A DNA stretch of 64,000 nt from Nitrosomonas nitrosa (GCF_003051105.1 NZ_QAOO01000017.1:1-64000); one strand, 5' to 3'; shown: positions 16,791-25,886, counted from the first letter of the stretch. Notes: generated by a model not told the origin, from the letters alone. Made by a program: numbers and translations.

Positions 16791-18038
16791 ATGTCATTAA
16801 AAGATAAACTTGGTCTGTTTGGGCCTGGGTTACTCTATGCGGGCGCTGCGGTAGGCGTTTCTCATTTGGTACAGAGCACACGGGCAGGTGCTGAATTTGG
16901 TTTCCAGCTCGTCGCCATCGTGCTGCTGGTCAATATGCTGAAATATCCTATTTTTGAAGCAGGCCCGCGCTATGCAGCCGCTACCGGCAGGACTCTGCTA
17001 GACGGTTACCGCAGTATCGGTGCCTGGGCAGTTTGGGTTTATGTGCTGTTAAGCTCATTTACCATGTTTATCGTTATGGGCGCCATCTCCATCGTAACAG
17101 CGGGCTTGTTCATGCAACTGACTGGAATAGATATTGAAATTCCGACCATGGCGATGCTGTTGCTGTTCCTATCCGTGCTCATTCTGGGTTTCGGGCACTA
17201 TTCCACCCTGGATCAGCTGATGAAACTCATCATTATTACACTGACAATTTCGACTTTATTCGCACTGATATTTTCGGTATTGGAACCCGTTGAAAAACAA
17301 GCTGCTTTCGAAAATACCTTTAATCTTTCAGATCATGCCCATATCCTCTTCCTGGTCGCTCTGATCGGATGGATGCCTGCTCCCGTCGATATCTCGATCT
17401 GGCATTCAATATGGTCTGTTTCCAAAAATAAGGAACAAGGGTATCGAATTCCACTGTCTCAGGCACTGCTCGATTTTAAAATAGGCTACTGGGGCACCAC
17501 CTTGCTGGCAGTTTGCTTCCTTGCGTTAGGCGCGCTGATTATGTATGGAACGCCCGAATCTCCAGCCCCCAACAGCACAGAATTCGCCAAGCAGTTCATT
17601 AATCTTTACACGATCAATTTAGGGCAATGGGCCTTTCCGTTCATTGCGCTGGCAGCCTTTACCACGATGTTCAGCACCTTACTGACCTGTCTCGACGCGT
17701 ATCCTCGAACATTACGAAGATCTACTGAAATCCTCATTACAAAATATCAAAGCAGCCGTTATCACAATGGCTTGTATTGGTTTTGGTTGCTCCTTACCGT
17801 TTCAGGCACTACGGTACTGTTGCACTTTTACCTTAGAGACATGCGCGCCATGGTCGATCTCGCAACGACTATTTCATTCATCTTGGCTCCAGTTCTGGCC
17901 ATATTGAATTACATTGCTTTGCATCATCCCCAGGTACCCGATGATGCGAAATTGTCAGGGGCGTTCAAGTATTTTTACCTCACTTCGACTGGTTTGTTGA
18001 TTGCGTTCAGCCTGCTGTTTTTGTTATACGGCACGTAA
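16791..18038 (+). CDS. Nramp-family divalent metal transporter
   Basis: About 415 residues from the ATG at 16791, placed 10 nt after AAGGAG; an ATG at 16782 is too close to that site. Eleven or so helices. The first helix carries GPGLLYAGAAVGVSHLVQSTRAGA. The canonical Nramp metal-binding DPGN motif is replaced (AAVGVSHLV), so this is a divergent Nramp-like protein and its ions may differ from Mn/Fe. The second signature helix reads IGWMPAPVDISIWHSIW, in place of the usual MPHNxxLHS. H+ or Na+ coupling cannot be judged. It stands alone and no Fur or MntR box was recognised upstream. Confidence 0.75.
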   Translation: MSLKDKLGLFGPGLLYAGAAVGVSHLVQSTRAGAEFGFQLVAIVLLVNMLKYPIFEAGPRYAAATGRTLLDGYRSIGAWAVWVYVLLSSFTMFIVMGAISIVTAGLFMQLTGIDIEIPTMAMLLLFLSVLILGFGHYSTLDQLMKLIIITLTISTLFALIFSVLEPVEKQAAFENTFNLSDHAHILFLVALIGWMPAPVDISIWHSIWSVSKNKEQGYRIPLSQALLDFKIGYWGTTLLAVCFLALGALIMYGTPESPAPNSTEFAKQFINLYTINLGQWAFPFIALAAFTTMFSTLLTCLDAYPRTLRRSTEILITKYQSSRYHNGLYWFWLLLTVSGTTVLLHFYLRDMRAMVDLATTISFILAPVLAILNYIALHHPQVPDDAKLSGAFKYFYLTSTGLLIAFSLLFLLYGT

Positions 18039-18087
18039 CTGCCCCCCCCCATCAGCAGCCGATAATCAAAAAATGAGAAAACAACGG

Positions 18088-18513
18088 TCAATAGCCAAAT
18101 ACTCTATTCAGCTCCTGACGCAAGGATGCTCCTGTCTGGGGCGTATAAAGCGTCTGCAGATTTTCACCATTTGCGGAATAAAATACCAAAGCAACGGGCT
18201 GAAAACCATTCCGGTCTGCAAATGCTTTGCCAGACGGCGTTTGAATATCGGCCACGATGAGCTCCAAGCGACCGGCATATTCATCTCTGATTTCATTCAT
18301 GGCAGCCATCGTATCCGCGCTTTGCAGAATATTGCTATCATGAACCAACAGCAAGGCGTTGGTGCCCTTTCCAATCAATGAGGTATCTTCTGAGAAACCG
18401 CGCGGAAGAAGTGATACCGCTATCGTTGCAAACGCCAACACAAAGGCGAGCGTAACCAATCTTGGCCAGATGCTACGTTTGCTATTCGCGTCTTTCAAAT
18501 TTCGTTTTTGCAT
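18088..18513 (-). CDS. Membrane-anchored thioredoxin-fold-like protein without CXXC
   Basis: 141 residues. One N-terminal transmembrane helix (about residues 18-37), then a domain with an N-terminal strand NALLLVHDSN, a helix with AAMNEIRDEYAGRLELIVADIQ and the cis-Pro-like FQPVALVFYSANGE. This is the beta-alpha-beta order of thioredoxins, yet the active-site CXXC is missing (HDSNILQS at that position). It could be a structural or partner-binding relative. Its start faces the macrodomain gene across 166 bp. Function unknown. Confidence 0.6.
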   Translation of the reverse strand: MQKRNLKDANSKRSIWPRLVTLAFVLAFATIAVSLLPRGFSEDTSLIGKGTNALLLVHDSNILQSADTMAAMNEIRDEYAGRLELIVADIQTPSGKAFADRNGFQPVALVFYSANGENLQTLYTPQTGASLRQELNRVFGY

Positions 18514-18679
18514 TATTTATCCTCATGAAGGGTTATTTTCAGGTGAAAGTGTATCAAACATAGCATTGCCTTTCCCCAGATTTGCAATTTACTTCGGCGA
18601 CCCTGGAGGCACGAAAAATCTGCAAAAAGCCTCTACAATATAAATGAAAGCTCAATTCTAGCAGAGGAGGCAATCATCG

Positions 18680-19240
18680 ATGTCGAAGCGTAAATTTCAT
18701 GGAGCAATCATCGAATGCGCCCAAGGCGACATCGCTGATCAGCCAGACATGGAAGCCATTGTCAACGCGGCCAATGCTTCGCTTAAGAGCGGTGGCGGCG
18801 TGGCTGGCGCAATCCATCGTGCTGCGGGTCCTGCGCTCGAACAGGAATGCCGCAAACTCGCACCGCTCTTCCCAGGCCAGGCCGTTATAAGCAGCGCGCA
18901 TCACTTGCCAAATCGCTACGTTATTCATTGTCTCGGACCCATCTACAGAGTAGACGAGCCTTCCGAACAGTTATTGGCCTTGTGTTATCGCAATGCACTG
19001 CAACTGGCCGAGGATAACGGCATTCAATCCATCGCTTTTCCCGCGATCTCGACCGGTGTTTTTGGCTACCCACCCACAGCCGCCGCAAAAATCGCTTGCA
19101 TGACCGTTTTGGACGTACTCCCACATCTCGCCACCGTTCACCATGTACGCTTTGTGTTGTTCAACCTCGATGACCTTCGGATATACGAGCAAACCCTCGA
19201 TGAATCAATAAAAAATAAAACAGAGAGCACCGACTCTTGA
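18680..19240 (+). CDS. Macrodomain protein, likely O-acetyl-ADP-ribose deacetylase
   Basis: 186 residues. Macrodomain motifs are clear: QGDIADQ, IVNAANASLKSGGGVAGAIH (the Asn-Ala-Ala-Asn loop; residues about 30-49), AVISSAHHLP, VIHCLGPIY and SIAFPAISTGVFGYPPTAAAKI (loop 2). The family binds ADP-ribose and often hydrolyses O-acetyl-ADP-ribose or ADP-ribosyl-protein esters. No fused domain. A GCAGAGGAGGCA ribosome-binding site precedes the ATG. The last 15 residues are charged and low-complexity (KNKTESTDS). Confidence 0.92.
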   Translation: MSKRKFHGAIIECAQGDIADQPDMEAIVNAANASLKSGGGVAGAIHRAAGPALEQECRKLAPLFPGQAVISSAHHLPNRYVIHCLGPIYRVDEPSEQLLALCYRNALQLAEDNGIQSIAFPAISTGVFGYPPTAAAKIACMTVLDVLPHLATVHHVRFVLFNLDDLRIYEQTLDESIKNKTESTDS

Positions 19241-19412
19241 ATGGAACAGGCCAATTGGCGCTATCATGACAGAAATAAAATACGTTTTGAAGCAACCAGG
19301 TAATTTGCTTTAGCGAGTTTGATTTAAATTGCAAAATCACTATACTTGTTTGGCATAACAAGCAACATGTCATCTATTGCAGTATCCGCTTGACGCAAAA
19401 GGGAGAATCAAA

Positions 19413-20864
19413 TTGCAATTGTTTGCTTATAACCAGGTAGGGCGCCCCGACGAATTAGTCATTTGGGTCGGCGTCATGGGCGTACTCGATCCACCCTCCG
19501 TAACTTTTAAAATTGCGGGGGTAGATCACGTAAAGCCAAAGAACTCGACAGGATCTTTTGAGCTTCTGGGCGATGGTCAGCAATCAAATCATCGCGCTAT
19601 TTTTATATTTGACTGGCCCGCCACATCCGAACGCTTTCCAGTTGAAATCACTTGTGGTGACAAAACGGTGTATTTGACCAGCAAACGCCCGCCGTTGCAG
19701 CTACCCACCTCGGGAGAAGCGAGTTTCAATCTATTGCTATCCTCCTGCTACTACCAGCCAAACGATAAAACGCAGCAAAATTTCGCCTGGCTCGTCAAGC
19801 AAATCAAACCCGTACCGGATTTCACACTGCTGGCAGGAGACCAGGTCTATCTCGATTTACCTTCGCTGCAAAATCTACCCAAAGACAAAACAGCCCTCGC
19901 ACAAACTCTCGGCAAGAAATACCAGATGAACTGGTTTTCCTCGCAACTATCACAACCTGGCTTGGCAGATATACTTGCTCATGGCCCGGTGTTATGCATC
20001 CCCGATGATCACGAGTACTGGAATAATTATCCTTATTTTCAGGCCCAGCTCACTAACACACACTCTGAAAAAGATCGGAATAATTGGCGTAATGCGGCGA
20101 TGCTGTTATACCAGCGTTACCAAATGGCCCCCATCCAGAAGAACGGTTTTTTCCGCCAGGACATAGAACCACTTAGCATGTTATTCATCGATGGCCGCAG
20201 CGCGCGCGATGACAAAGATAATCTCATGTTCACCCAAGCGACTATCGATGCAATCAAGCAATGGGCAACCGATCTGCTGAATAGGAAAGCTGCTAATTTG
20301 GCGGCGGTTGGCTTATTAAGCTCCGGCCAAGCACTATTGGTCGAAAAACCAAGCTTCTTGAGCAGTCGGCTCGCAGATATGGAAATGGCTAACTTCCAGG
20401 ATTTCAAGATCGTGGAAGCAGCGTTGACTCAATTGATTCAAGCAGGCGTACCCGTGATTTACATCACGGGTGATGTACACTGGGGACGGATCATCGAAGG
20501 CAGGAATAAGAATGGCCAAGTGATGCTCTACGAAGTCATTGCCTCTCCTTCTCGCTTAATCGACACCATCGGCAAAGACCAGAAAAGTTATGTGGAAAAC
20601 AAAATTCAAACTACTCGTGGCAACGTCAGGCCATTTCCCTATCACTCTGATCCCCCCGAGCAGGTTCCCGACATCAAGCTGGCAAATCTGGATTTTGCCA
20701 TCAAGCACAGGCAGACTGGCGATCATGTCGCATTACTGCGTTTTAACCATATCCCAGGTGGTGTCACATTGGCGGTAGACTACTACTGTACTGATCCAGA
20801 CGAAAATAAACGCACCCTTTATACCCAAACGATAGCACCCATCAAAATCACGAGCCTAAATTAA
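19413..20864 (+). CDS. PhoD-like metallophosphatase
   Basis: About 483 residues from a TTG at 19413, seven bases after GGGAG; the frame can be read from a TTG at 19377, which lacks such a site. Metal-binding motifs of calcineurin-like PhoD phosphatases: LLSSCYY, LLAGDQVYLD (Asp ligands), CIPDDHEYWNNYP (DDHE) and YITGDVHWGRI (GDVH). An N-terminal beta-rich domain of about 110 residues precedes. There is no signal peptide, so it would act in the cytoplasm unless exported otherwise, unlike classical Tat-exported PhoD. It lies 24 bp from the next gene and is probably cotranscribed. Confidence 0.83.
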   Translation: MQLFAYNQVGRPDELVIWVGVMGVLDPPSVTFKIAGVDHVKPKNSTGSFELLGDGQQSNHRAIFIFDWPATSERFPVEITCGDKTVYLTSKRPPLQLPTSGEASFNLLLSSCYYQPNDKTQQNFAWLVKQIKPVPDFTLLAGDQVYLDLPSLQNLPKDKTALAQTLGKKYQMNWFSSQLSQPGLADILAHGPVLCIPDDHEYWNNYPYFQAQLTNTHSEKDRNNWRNAAMLLYQRYQMAPIQKNGFFRQDIEPLSMLFIDGRSARDDKDNLMFTQATIDAIKQWATDLLNRKAANLAAVGLLSSGQALLVEKPSFLSSRLADMEMANFQDFKIVEAALTQLIQAGVPVIYITGDVHWGRIIEGRNKNGQVMLYEVIASPSRLIDTIGKDQKSYVENKIQTTRGNVRPFPYHSDPPEQVPDIKLANLDFAIKHRQTGDHVALLRFNHIPGGVTLAVDYYCTDPDENKRTLYTQTIAPIKITSLN

Positions 20865-20888
20865 TTTTCAAGACATGAGGGAAAGAAT

Positions 20889-21656
20889 ATGATCAGACAA
20901 ACTCTTTCGGCAGGCAGCAGCGATCACCAAAATCTTCGGGAGCTGCCACGCCCGAAGCGGGAATCCAATAAGGGCTGGCTACAACGCGCCTATGCTGATT
21001 TTACAATCCGTAACAAGAATCAGTGGAGCTTTATCGTGCTGGCAGGCGGAAAAGACATCACAGCCTTCCGTATCCGTGTCGCGCAATCCCACTTAAGAAG
21101 CGATATGCTACCCTCTTATTGGTCAGACTGCGCATTGCTAAAAGTAATTTCGAGTGATTTAACTGACGCGAGTATTTTCAATTTACCCTTGTTGCAGCCG
21201 TCGACCGCAAGCTACGCGCCAGCCCGCAATGGCCTGGTAGAACTGCCCTTGAGTAAAATACCCAATCAAAAGGATTTTCCCAATTTAGCGCTTTTGGCGA
21301 TCCCGGTTACGCAAAACGATATTCACGCGGCGCTGGATACTTACCAAAAATCCCGCGTCGCATACGATGCCGTGGAAAACATCTTACCTTGGTTGGCTTT
21401 TGTCTGGGGAGCGGGTAGCGCAACCAATCCGCTGATGCAGCAAATCGGTTTTCCTTCCGCGGTAATGCTCAACCAACTGTTCAGCGCTCAAGGATTTGAT
21501 TTGGCACCTGGAATCAACAGGAATCTCTCAACGCCCGAGGCTTTCTGGAGCGGGATAAAACACTGGCAAGATTATTACAGCAAAACACAACAAAATGGAC
21601 TGCTTCCCCAAGCACGTTATGTCATTGATCATCGTTACGATATCGACGAAGGTTGA
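20889..21656 (+). CDS. Conserved-looking hypothetical protein downstream of PhoD-like gene
   Basis: 255 residues and not recognised. A good ribosome-binding site (GAGGGAAAG) precedes the ATG. There is no signal peptide or membrane helix. The N-terminus is polar and basic (about residues 10-35), then soluble alternating beta and alpha text follows (WSFIVLAGGKDITAFRIRVA, split). The C-terminal half is helical with aromatic residues (ILPWLAFVWGAG, WSGIKHWQDYYSKT). The close 24-bp spacing after the phosphatase gene suggests a shared role, which remains unknown. Confidence 0.6.
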   Translation: MIRQTLSAGSSDHQNLRELPRPKRESNKGWLQRAYADFTIRNKNQWSFIVLAGGKDITAFRIRVAQSHLRSDMLPSYWSDCALLKVISSDLTDASIFNLPLLQPSTASYAPARNGLVELPLSKIPNQKDFPNLALLAIPVTQNDIHAALDTYQKSRVAYDAVENILPWLAFVWGAGSATNPLMQQIGFPSAVMLNQLFSAQGFDLAPGINRNLSTPEAFWSGIKHWQDYYSKTQQNGLLPQARYVIDHRYDIDEG

Positions 21657-21698
21657 GAGATCGTTTTCTGTAAGAAAATAGATGCATTAGGTACTGAG

Positions 21699-21756
21699 GG
21701 GAGGATTGCGATACTGCGGCACTAAAGAGTGTAGCCGCACTTGTTGCCAACCTCCC
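21699..21756. terminator. Bidirectional terminator between convergent genes
   Basis: Nested stems GGGAGG (21699-21704) with CCTCCC (21751-21756) and, inside, TGCGGC (21715-21720) with GCCGCA (21734-21739). It lies between the ends of the plus-strand hypothetical gene and the minus-strand carboxypeptidase gene, where a shared terminator is expected. An outer CTGAG/CTCAG pair reaches into the last codons of the carboxypeptidase gene. Confidence 0.5.
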
Positions 21757-21765
21757 AATCAGTTC

Positions 21766-23019
21766 TCAGCTCTGCGATAGCCGAACAACCAAGCAATCCA
21801 TCCCTTGCCGGACTAGGTTCTGACAAGCTGAGCGCGCTTGGCTCTCTTGCAGTCCGAATAATTGGGCTCGATATAGCCTGCGGTTACTGATTTCCACTTC
21901 ACTCACCACTATCTCGCCTGACACCCAGCGGGTAGCTGCTTCGGCTTGTGCCTGAGCCCGGTCAGGTGCAGAATATGAACCGATCTGCACCCCCCAGTTA
22001 TTATTGCTGTTGCTTGCCGGGGTAACCTCGCGCTCCATGGTCCAGTCCTTGGGTTGAGCAGACACTCGCATCAAAGCGGGAGCAGCCTCGTTTTCCAGGA
22101 TTCTGGCAGCAGGCTTGGATACAGGAACGGTCGTACTGACCCGCATGGCCGCAACGGCTGCAGCAGAGTTTGTATTGTCAACGTTACGAGCGAGCGAGGT
22201 TGCTGCAGTGCGAGTAAAACTACGATTCAGCAATTGGGCTACTTGCTGATCCCGGGAAGCGGCAGATTGTCCGCCCATGACCACCGCAATCACGCGGCGA
22301 TCGCCTCGTTTGGCAGAAGTTGCCACATTGAATCCGGAAGCTCGAATGAAACCGGTTTTCAGCCCATCGACCCCATGCGTATTGCTCACCATACGATTAT
22401 GGCTGTTGTAGGTTACACCTTTGTAACGAAATGATCTCGTTGAGAAATAGTGGTAATGTTGAGGAAAATCCTTCATCAATCTCATGGAGAGCATCGCCAT
22501 GTCCCTAGCGGTGGTTTTCTGCTCGCTATTAGGCAAACCGGATGCATTGCGGAAAGTGGTGGTGCGCATTCCTAGACGGCGAGCTTTGTCGGTCATCATG
22601 CGCGCGAAACCCGCTTCGGTTCCACCCAGCGTTTCAGCTACCACCACCGCCACATCGTTGGCCGAGCGCACGATCAAAGCAGGAATTGCATCCCGCACGC
22701 TCAGGGTATCGCCAGCACGCAATCTGATATTGGTCTGCGGCATGGCTGCAGCATGGGGTGACACCCGCATGCGGGTATCCAAGGCCACTTTACGTTGTTC
22801 CAGTGCTTCAAATAGCATGTACAGCGTCATCATTTTTACCAATGAAGCCGGGTAACGGCTAGCATCGGCTTGGGATTCGTGCAGGACTTCGCCCGTATCC
22901 GCATCGATCACAATTGCGGCATGACGGGAATTCGCCTGCGCCGGGCTTACCATAGAAAAAAGCAGCAGTATGGCAAGAACAAGAAATCCTTCTCTCCCTG
23001 CACGTTCAAAAACAAACAT
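21766..23019 (-). CDS. D-alanyl-D-alanine carboxypeptidase (PBP5/6 type) with SPOR domain
   Basis: About 417 residues from the ATG at 23019; the first ATG, 24 bases upstream, adds residues before the signal peptide. Signal peptide to about residue 30, then the S11 peptidase triad motifs: SLVKMM (SxxK), RSANDV (SxN) and KTGF (KTG). It removes the terminal D-Ala of peptidoglycan stem peptides. The C-terminal 75 residues are a SPOR domain (WGVQIGSYSAPDRAQAQAEA...) that binds denuded glycan at the septum. No C-terminal amphipathic anchor of E. coli PBP5 type is seen; the SPOR domain replaces it. An Ala/Thr-rich linker separates the domains. Confidence 0.92.
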   Translation of the reverse strand: MFVFERAGREGFLVLAILLLFSMVSPAQANSRHAAIVIDADTGEVLHESQADASRYPASLVKMMTLYMLFEALEQRKVALDTRMRVSPHAAAMPQTNIRLRAGDTLSVRDAIPALIVRSANDVAVVVAETLGGTEAGFARMMTDKARRLGMRTTTFRNASGLPNSEQKTTARDMAMLSMRLMKDFPQHYHYFSTRSFRYKGVTYNSHNRMVSNTHGVDGLKTGFIRASGFNVATSAKRGDRRVIAVVMGGQSAASRDQQVAQLLNRSFTRTAATSLARNVDNTNSAAAVAAMRVSTTVPVSKPAARILENEAAPALMRVSAQPKDWTMEREVTPASNSNNNWGVQIGSYSAPDRAQAQAEAATRWVSGEIVVSEVEISNRRLYRAQLFGLQESQARSACQNLVRQGMDCLVVRLSQS

Positions 23020-23084
23020 GGAATCTATCCTCTCTGCAATCAATGCAAATCAAAGTGCCTATCAATCGGAGCACCTTCACGTAG

Positions 23085-23232
23085 AAGGTAACGCTAAAAA
23101 TCCCTACTTCGTCACAACAATACAGCGTCGTTCACAAAAACCGCTTCCTTACTATTCATTATGGGTTGCGTTAACATTTTTTGTTCTCGCCTCGTCTTGT
23201 TTAGAACGCTGAATTTTTAGAGGTACCCATAA
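23085..23232. repeat. MITE-like repeat, copy 2
   Basis: About 148 bp. The ends AAGGTAACGCTAAAAAT and ATTTTTAGAGGTACCCA are inverted copies of one another with few mismatches. The interior shares TTCGTCACAA, CGTTCACAAAAA, CATTTTTTGTTCT and CGTCTTG with copy 3 (59334-59521), and a shortened version with copy 1 (331-418). It lies 66 bp upstream of the carboxypeptidase start and could affect its transcription. Confidence 0.7.
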
Positions 23233-23782
23233 GATGCTCTCTTCAAAAATCGACGTGTATTTCGCTCAGCCTGAGCTCACCGCGAGCAGTAATCATTTGA
23301 TAGGTATTCGCTTGCTCGCCAGCGCTATCGCACACAGTAAAATCCTGCGGCAATACAGTATAAAAATTAACGCAACCCGTTGTTGCTACAAAAACATGCT
23401 TGTTTATACCGTTATTTTTAGCATTGCCCTTGTCAGTCAACCCACCATTACACTCGCTAAAAACAATAAATACACTTAAAGTATTTTCACAGAACAATCA
23501 TCTAATGACAATGATATTCTATAATTTTTCCTGTTTCCTAAATGAAGAAATTGGCCAGCCGACTCGTAACCGTCCGTAAACAAAACAACAAATAAGCAGC
23601 CGGCTTTCATGCAACCTTGAGAACCCGTCATAACCAGAGGGGATTACTTCGCATCACCCCGCATTTGTAACCCCAGCAGGAATTAGGTAGCATAAAAAAC
23701 TATCAATAGATTTCCTTCCCTGCTATGCACACACCACTTGAACGTATTCAAGCCCAAGTTGCCACGTCTCATCTTGAAAAAA
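23233..23782. other. Gene-free stretch before the isoaspartyl peptidase gene
   Basis: About 550 bp. A short frame (23234-23479, plus) ends with a signal-peptide-like run (MLVYTVIFSIALVSQPTITLA), but it has no ribosome-binding site and stops soon after; I do not call it a gene. A G/C-rich hairpin (AGGGGATTACTTCGCATCACCCC, about 23638-23660; written here in two halves AGGGGATTAC and GCATCACCCC) lies upstream of the peptidase gene. No known riboswitch is recognised. Confidence 0.4.
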
Positions 23783-24799
23783 ATGACCTCCAATACACTC
23801 ATGACTAATACTCCATCGATCAGACTACTCATTCACGGGGGCGCAGGTGCCATCCAACGCAGCAGACTACCTCCAGAACGCACACAAGCTTATACCCAAG
23901 CGCTGACAGAATCTCTGCAGATGGGCTATGCAATACTCGCCGGGGGGGGTAGTAGCGTGGATGCCGTGGTGGCAGCCATCACGGTTATGGAAGATTCGCC
24001 TCTGTTCAATGCGGGTAGAGGTTCGGTATTCAGTCATGCAGGCCGCAACGAACTGGAAGCATCGATTATGGAAGGAGCAACTCGACAAGCAGGGGCCGTG
24101 GCAGCGGTCACCACGATCCGCAATCCAATCCGTGCAGCGCACGCCGTCATGACGAAAAGCACCCATGTGATGCTGATGGGCGAAGGCGCCGAAAACTTCG
24201 CGGCCGAACAAGCACTGGAAATTGTCGACTCCGCCTATTTTTTTACTCAGCACCGTTGGAATCAATTGCAAAAAGCGATCGCAGAAGAACGCGTGCTGCG
24301 CGATCATGATGCAGCGCCAGAAGCCTCCCTGCCAGTCAACGATGGAAAACACGGAACAGTCGGCGCTGTCGCGCTCGATTGTCATGGCAATCTCGCTGCC
24401 GGGACCTCGACTGGCGGATTGACGAATAAACGTTTTGGGCGCGTGGGCGATTCACCTATCATTGGCGCCGGTACTTACGCGGACAATCGCTCGGTTGCCG
24501 TATCCGCAACAGGTACCGGTGAAATGTTCATCCGCGCTGCAGCCGCATTCAGCACTGCAGCCCAAGTTCGACTGCTGCATACCCCACTTGCCGAAGCAGC
24601 CGACAACACCTTGTCTGAAATCGCCGCCATTGGTGGAGACGGCGGCTTGATTGTATTGGATGCACAGGGTAATTATGCGATGCGCTTCAACACCAGCGGA
24701 ATGTACCGCGGCACCATCGGTAATGATGGCATTGCGCGGGTAGCCATTTTTTCGGAGGACGAAGTACCTGCCGCATCTTTTTCTACTTCTACCCTCTGA
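23783..24799 (+). CDS. iaaA: Isoaspartyl peptidase / plant-type L-asparaginase
   Basis: About 338 residues from the ATG at 23783; an ATG at 23801 is an alternative and the longer TTG start (23738) adds non-family text. Ntn-hydrolase motifs: LLIHGGAGAIQ, GGGSSVDAVVAAITVMEDSPLFNAGRGSVF (split), then the autocleavage site KHGTVGAVALD with the catalytic Thr that becomes the N-terminus of the beta subunit, and GTSTGGLTNKRFGRVGDSPI. It cleaves isoaspartyl dipeptides and asparagine. No signal peptide is visible. The NUDIX gene starts 77 bp downstream. Confidence 0.93.
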   Translation: MTSNTLMTNTPSIRLLIHGGAGAIQRSRLPPERTQAYTQALTESLQMGYAILAGGGSSVDAVVAAITVMEDSPLFNAGRGSVFSHAGRNELEASIMEGATRQAGAVAAVTTIRNPIRAAHAVMTKSTHVMLMGEGAENFAAEQALEIVDSAYFFTQHRWNQLQKAIAEERVLRDHDAAPEASLPVNDGKHGTVGAVALDCHGNLAAGTSTGGLTNKRFGRVGDSPIIGAGTYADNRSVAVSATGTGEMFIRAAAAFSTAAQVRLLHTPLAEAADNTLSEIAAIGGDGGLIVLDAQGNYAMRFNTSGMYRGTIGNDGIARVAIFSEDEVPAASFSTSTL

Positions 24800-24876
24800 C
24801 ACCGCCCCCACCGGCCTGACGCCAGGTTGGCGGAACATGCGCAAAGCACCCACTCAATATTCGGCGAAGGCGACAG

Positions 24877-25365
24877 ATGGGTATTCATAGCGCTGGCATC
24901 CTACTGTACCGCCCCATCGGGGGCAGGCTGCAAGTCATGCTGGTTCACCCAGGCGGCCCTTACTGGGCAAACAAGGATGATGGTGCTTGGTCTATCCCAA
25001 AAGGAATTTGCCAGCGCGATGAAGCACCACTCGCCGCCGCCAAGCGGGAGTTCCAAGAAGAAACAGGGCAGAAAATCGAAGGCACGTTCATCGATCTAGG
25101 AGAAGCAAAACAGCCGAGCGGAAGAACTATCCACGCATGGGCCTTGGCTCACCATTTCGACACATCCAGGATCGCAAGCAATCTATTTCCCCTGGAATGG
25201 CCACCCAAAAGCGGCACAATTCAACCTAGATTCCTCGGTTGGACGGGGCCGGAGTGTGCGGTTTTAGGGGTGCAGGACAAGGCGCAACGACGCGGAATAG
25301 TCACTCTATTCCAAGGAGTTACAACGCAGCCATGCGTCCATAAAATCGCGCAATCCGCATCGTAG
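24877..25365 (+). CDS. NUDIX hydrolase with altered C-terminus
   Basis: 162 residues. The Nudix box G-x5-E-x7-REUxEExGU is complete (GICQRDEAPLAAAKREFQEETGQ in two overlapping halves; residues about 44-66), preceded by LLYRPIGGRLQVMLVHPGGPYWANKD and WSIPKG. After about residue 115 the usual family ending (FPEVDRAEWF...) is not found; instead IQPRFLGWTGPECAV and a run unlike the family appear. Fragments of the expected sense lie in other frames, so one or more small indels probably scrambled the last 45 codons. The catalytic part is intact, but activity is uncertain. Confidence 0.75.
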   Translation: MGIHSAGILLYRPIGGRLQVMLVHPGGPYWANKDDGAWSIPKGICQRDEAPLAAAKREFQEETGQKIEGTFIDLGEAKQPSGRTIHAWALAHHFDTSRIASNLFPLEWPPKSGTIQPRFLGWTGPECAVLGVQDKAQRRGIVTLFQGVTTQPCVHKIAQSAS

Positions 25366-25593
25366 CGTTGGCAACCCAAAAGGTGAAGGCGAAAATTGTT
25401 GCAAAGCTAGAATATTCATAATGTTAGCGCTATAATTAGCAATCAACTGAATAAAGAATCTAGGTTCAACACTTTCCTGAAGTCGATAGCGCACAATGGT
25501 TTGAAGTGCAGACAGCCAGGCAGAAAATGGTAAAAGGGCAACAAGTATTTCTTGAAAGACTAATGGAAAAGATTGGGGAATAAGTTATCCAGG

Positions 25594-25775
25594 TTAGGTA
25601 ACGCTAATCTTTTGCTTGGTATAACCTGACTGAATAACTTGACTCAACATCTGAAAGTGTTTGTCGAGCGAAAATAGTGCGCAGTGGTTTTCCCTTACAT
25701 TTTGAGACATGATGAGATCGGAAATAGCGATTTCATTACTTTTGCTTGACGCTGCAACCCTACGAACAGTAACAG
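25594..25775 (-). pseudogene. PIN-domain (VapC-like) toxin remnant
   Basis: The last 55-60 codons of a PIN-domain protein. The stretch NEIAISDLIMSQNVRENHC followed by ALFSLDKHFQMLSQ matches the C-terminal half of PIN nucleases, where an Asp in the ISD position and the DKHF segment complete the metal site. The N-terminal half, with the first two acidic residues, is absent: the frame runs directly into the IS-end-like repeat at 25776-25886. No antitoxin gene is nearby. The stretch 25366-25593 holds no gene I can see. Confidence 0.5.
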
Positions 25776-25886
25776 AGAACCACGTTTTCAAATAATTTCC
25801 GATTATGTCGGTCTCTGGTCCATGGTTATCCGCAGTCATGTTCCACACAGAAAAATGGGGTTTGTCCACGGATTTCTACCATGATG
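25776..25886. repeat. IS-end-like dispersed repeat, copy A
   Basis: About 110 bp that align with 36582-36681: AACCACGTTTTCAA, TGTCGGTC[TC]CTGGTC, GTTATC[CA]GCAGTCATGTT and CACACAGAAAAAT are shared, and copy A has about 14 extra bases after the first block. The sequence resembles the terminal region of an insertion sequence, but no transposase is left. It abuts the truncated PIN gene, so the insertion or its deletion probably caused the truncation. Confidence 0.6.

Noticed and set aside
23234-23479. 81-codon frame with a signal-peptide-like end
   Set aside because: No ribosome-binding site, begins in the edge of a MITE copy, and stops directly after the hydrophobic run.
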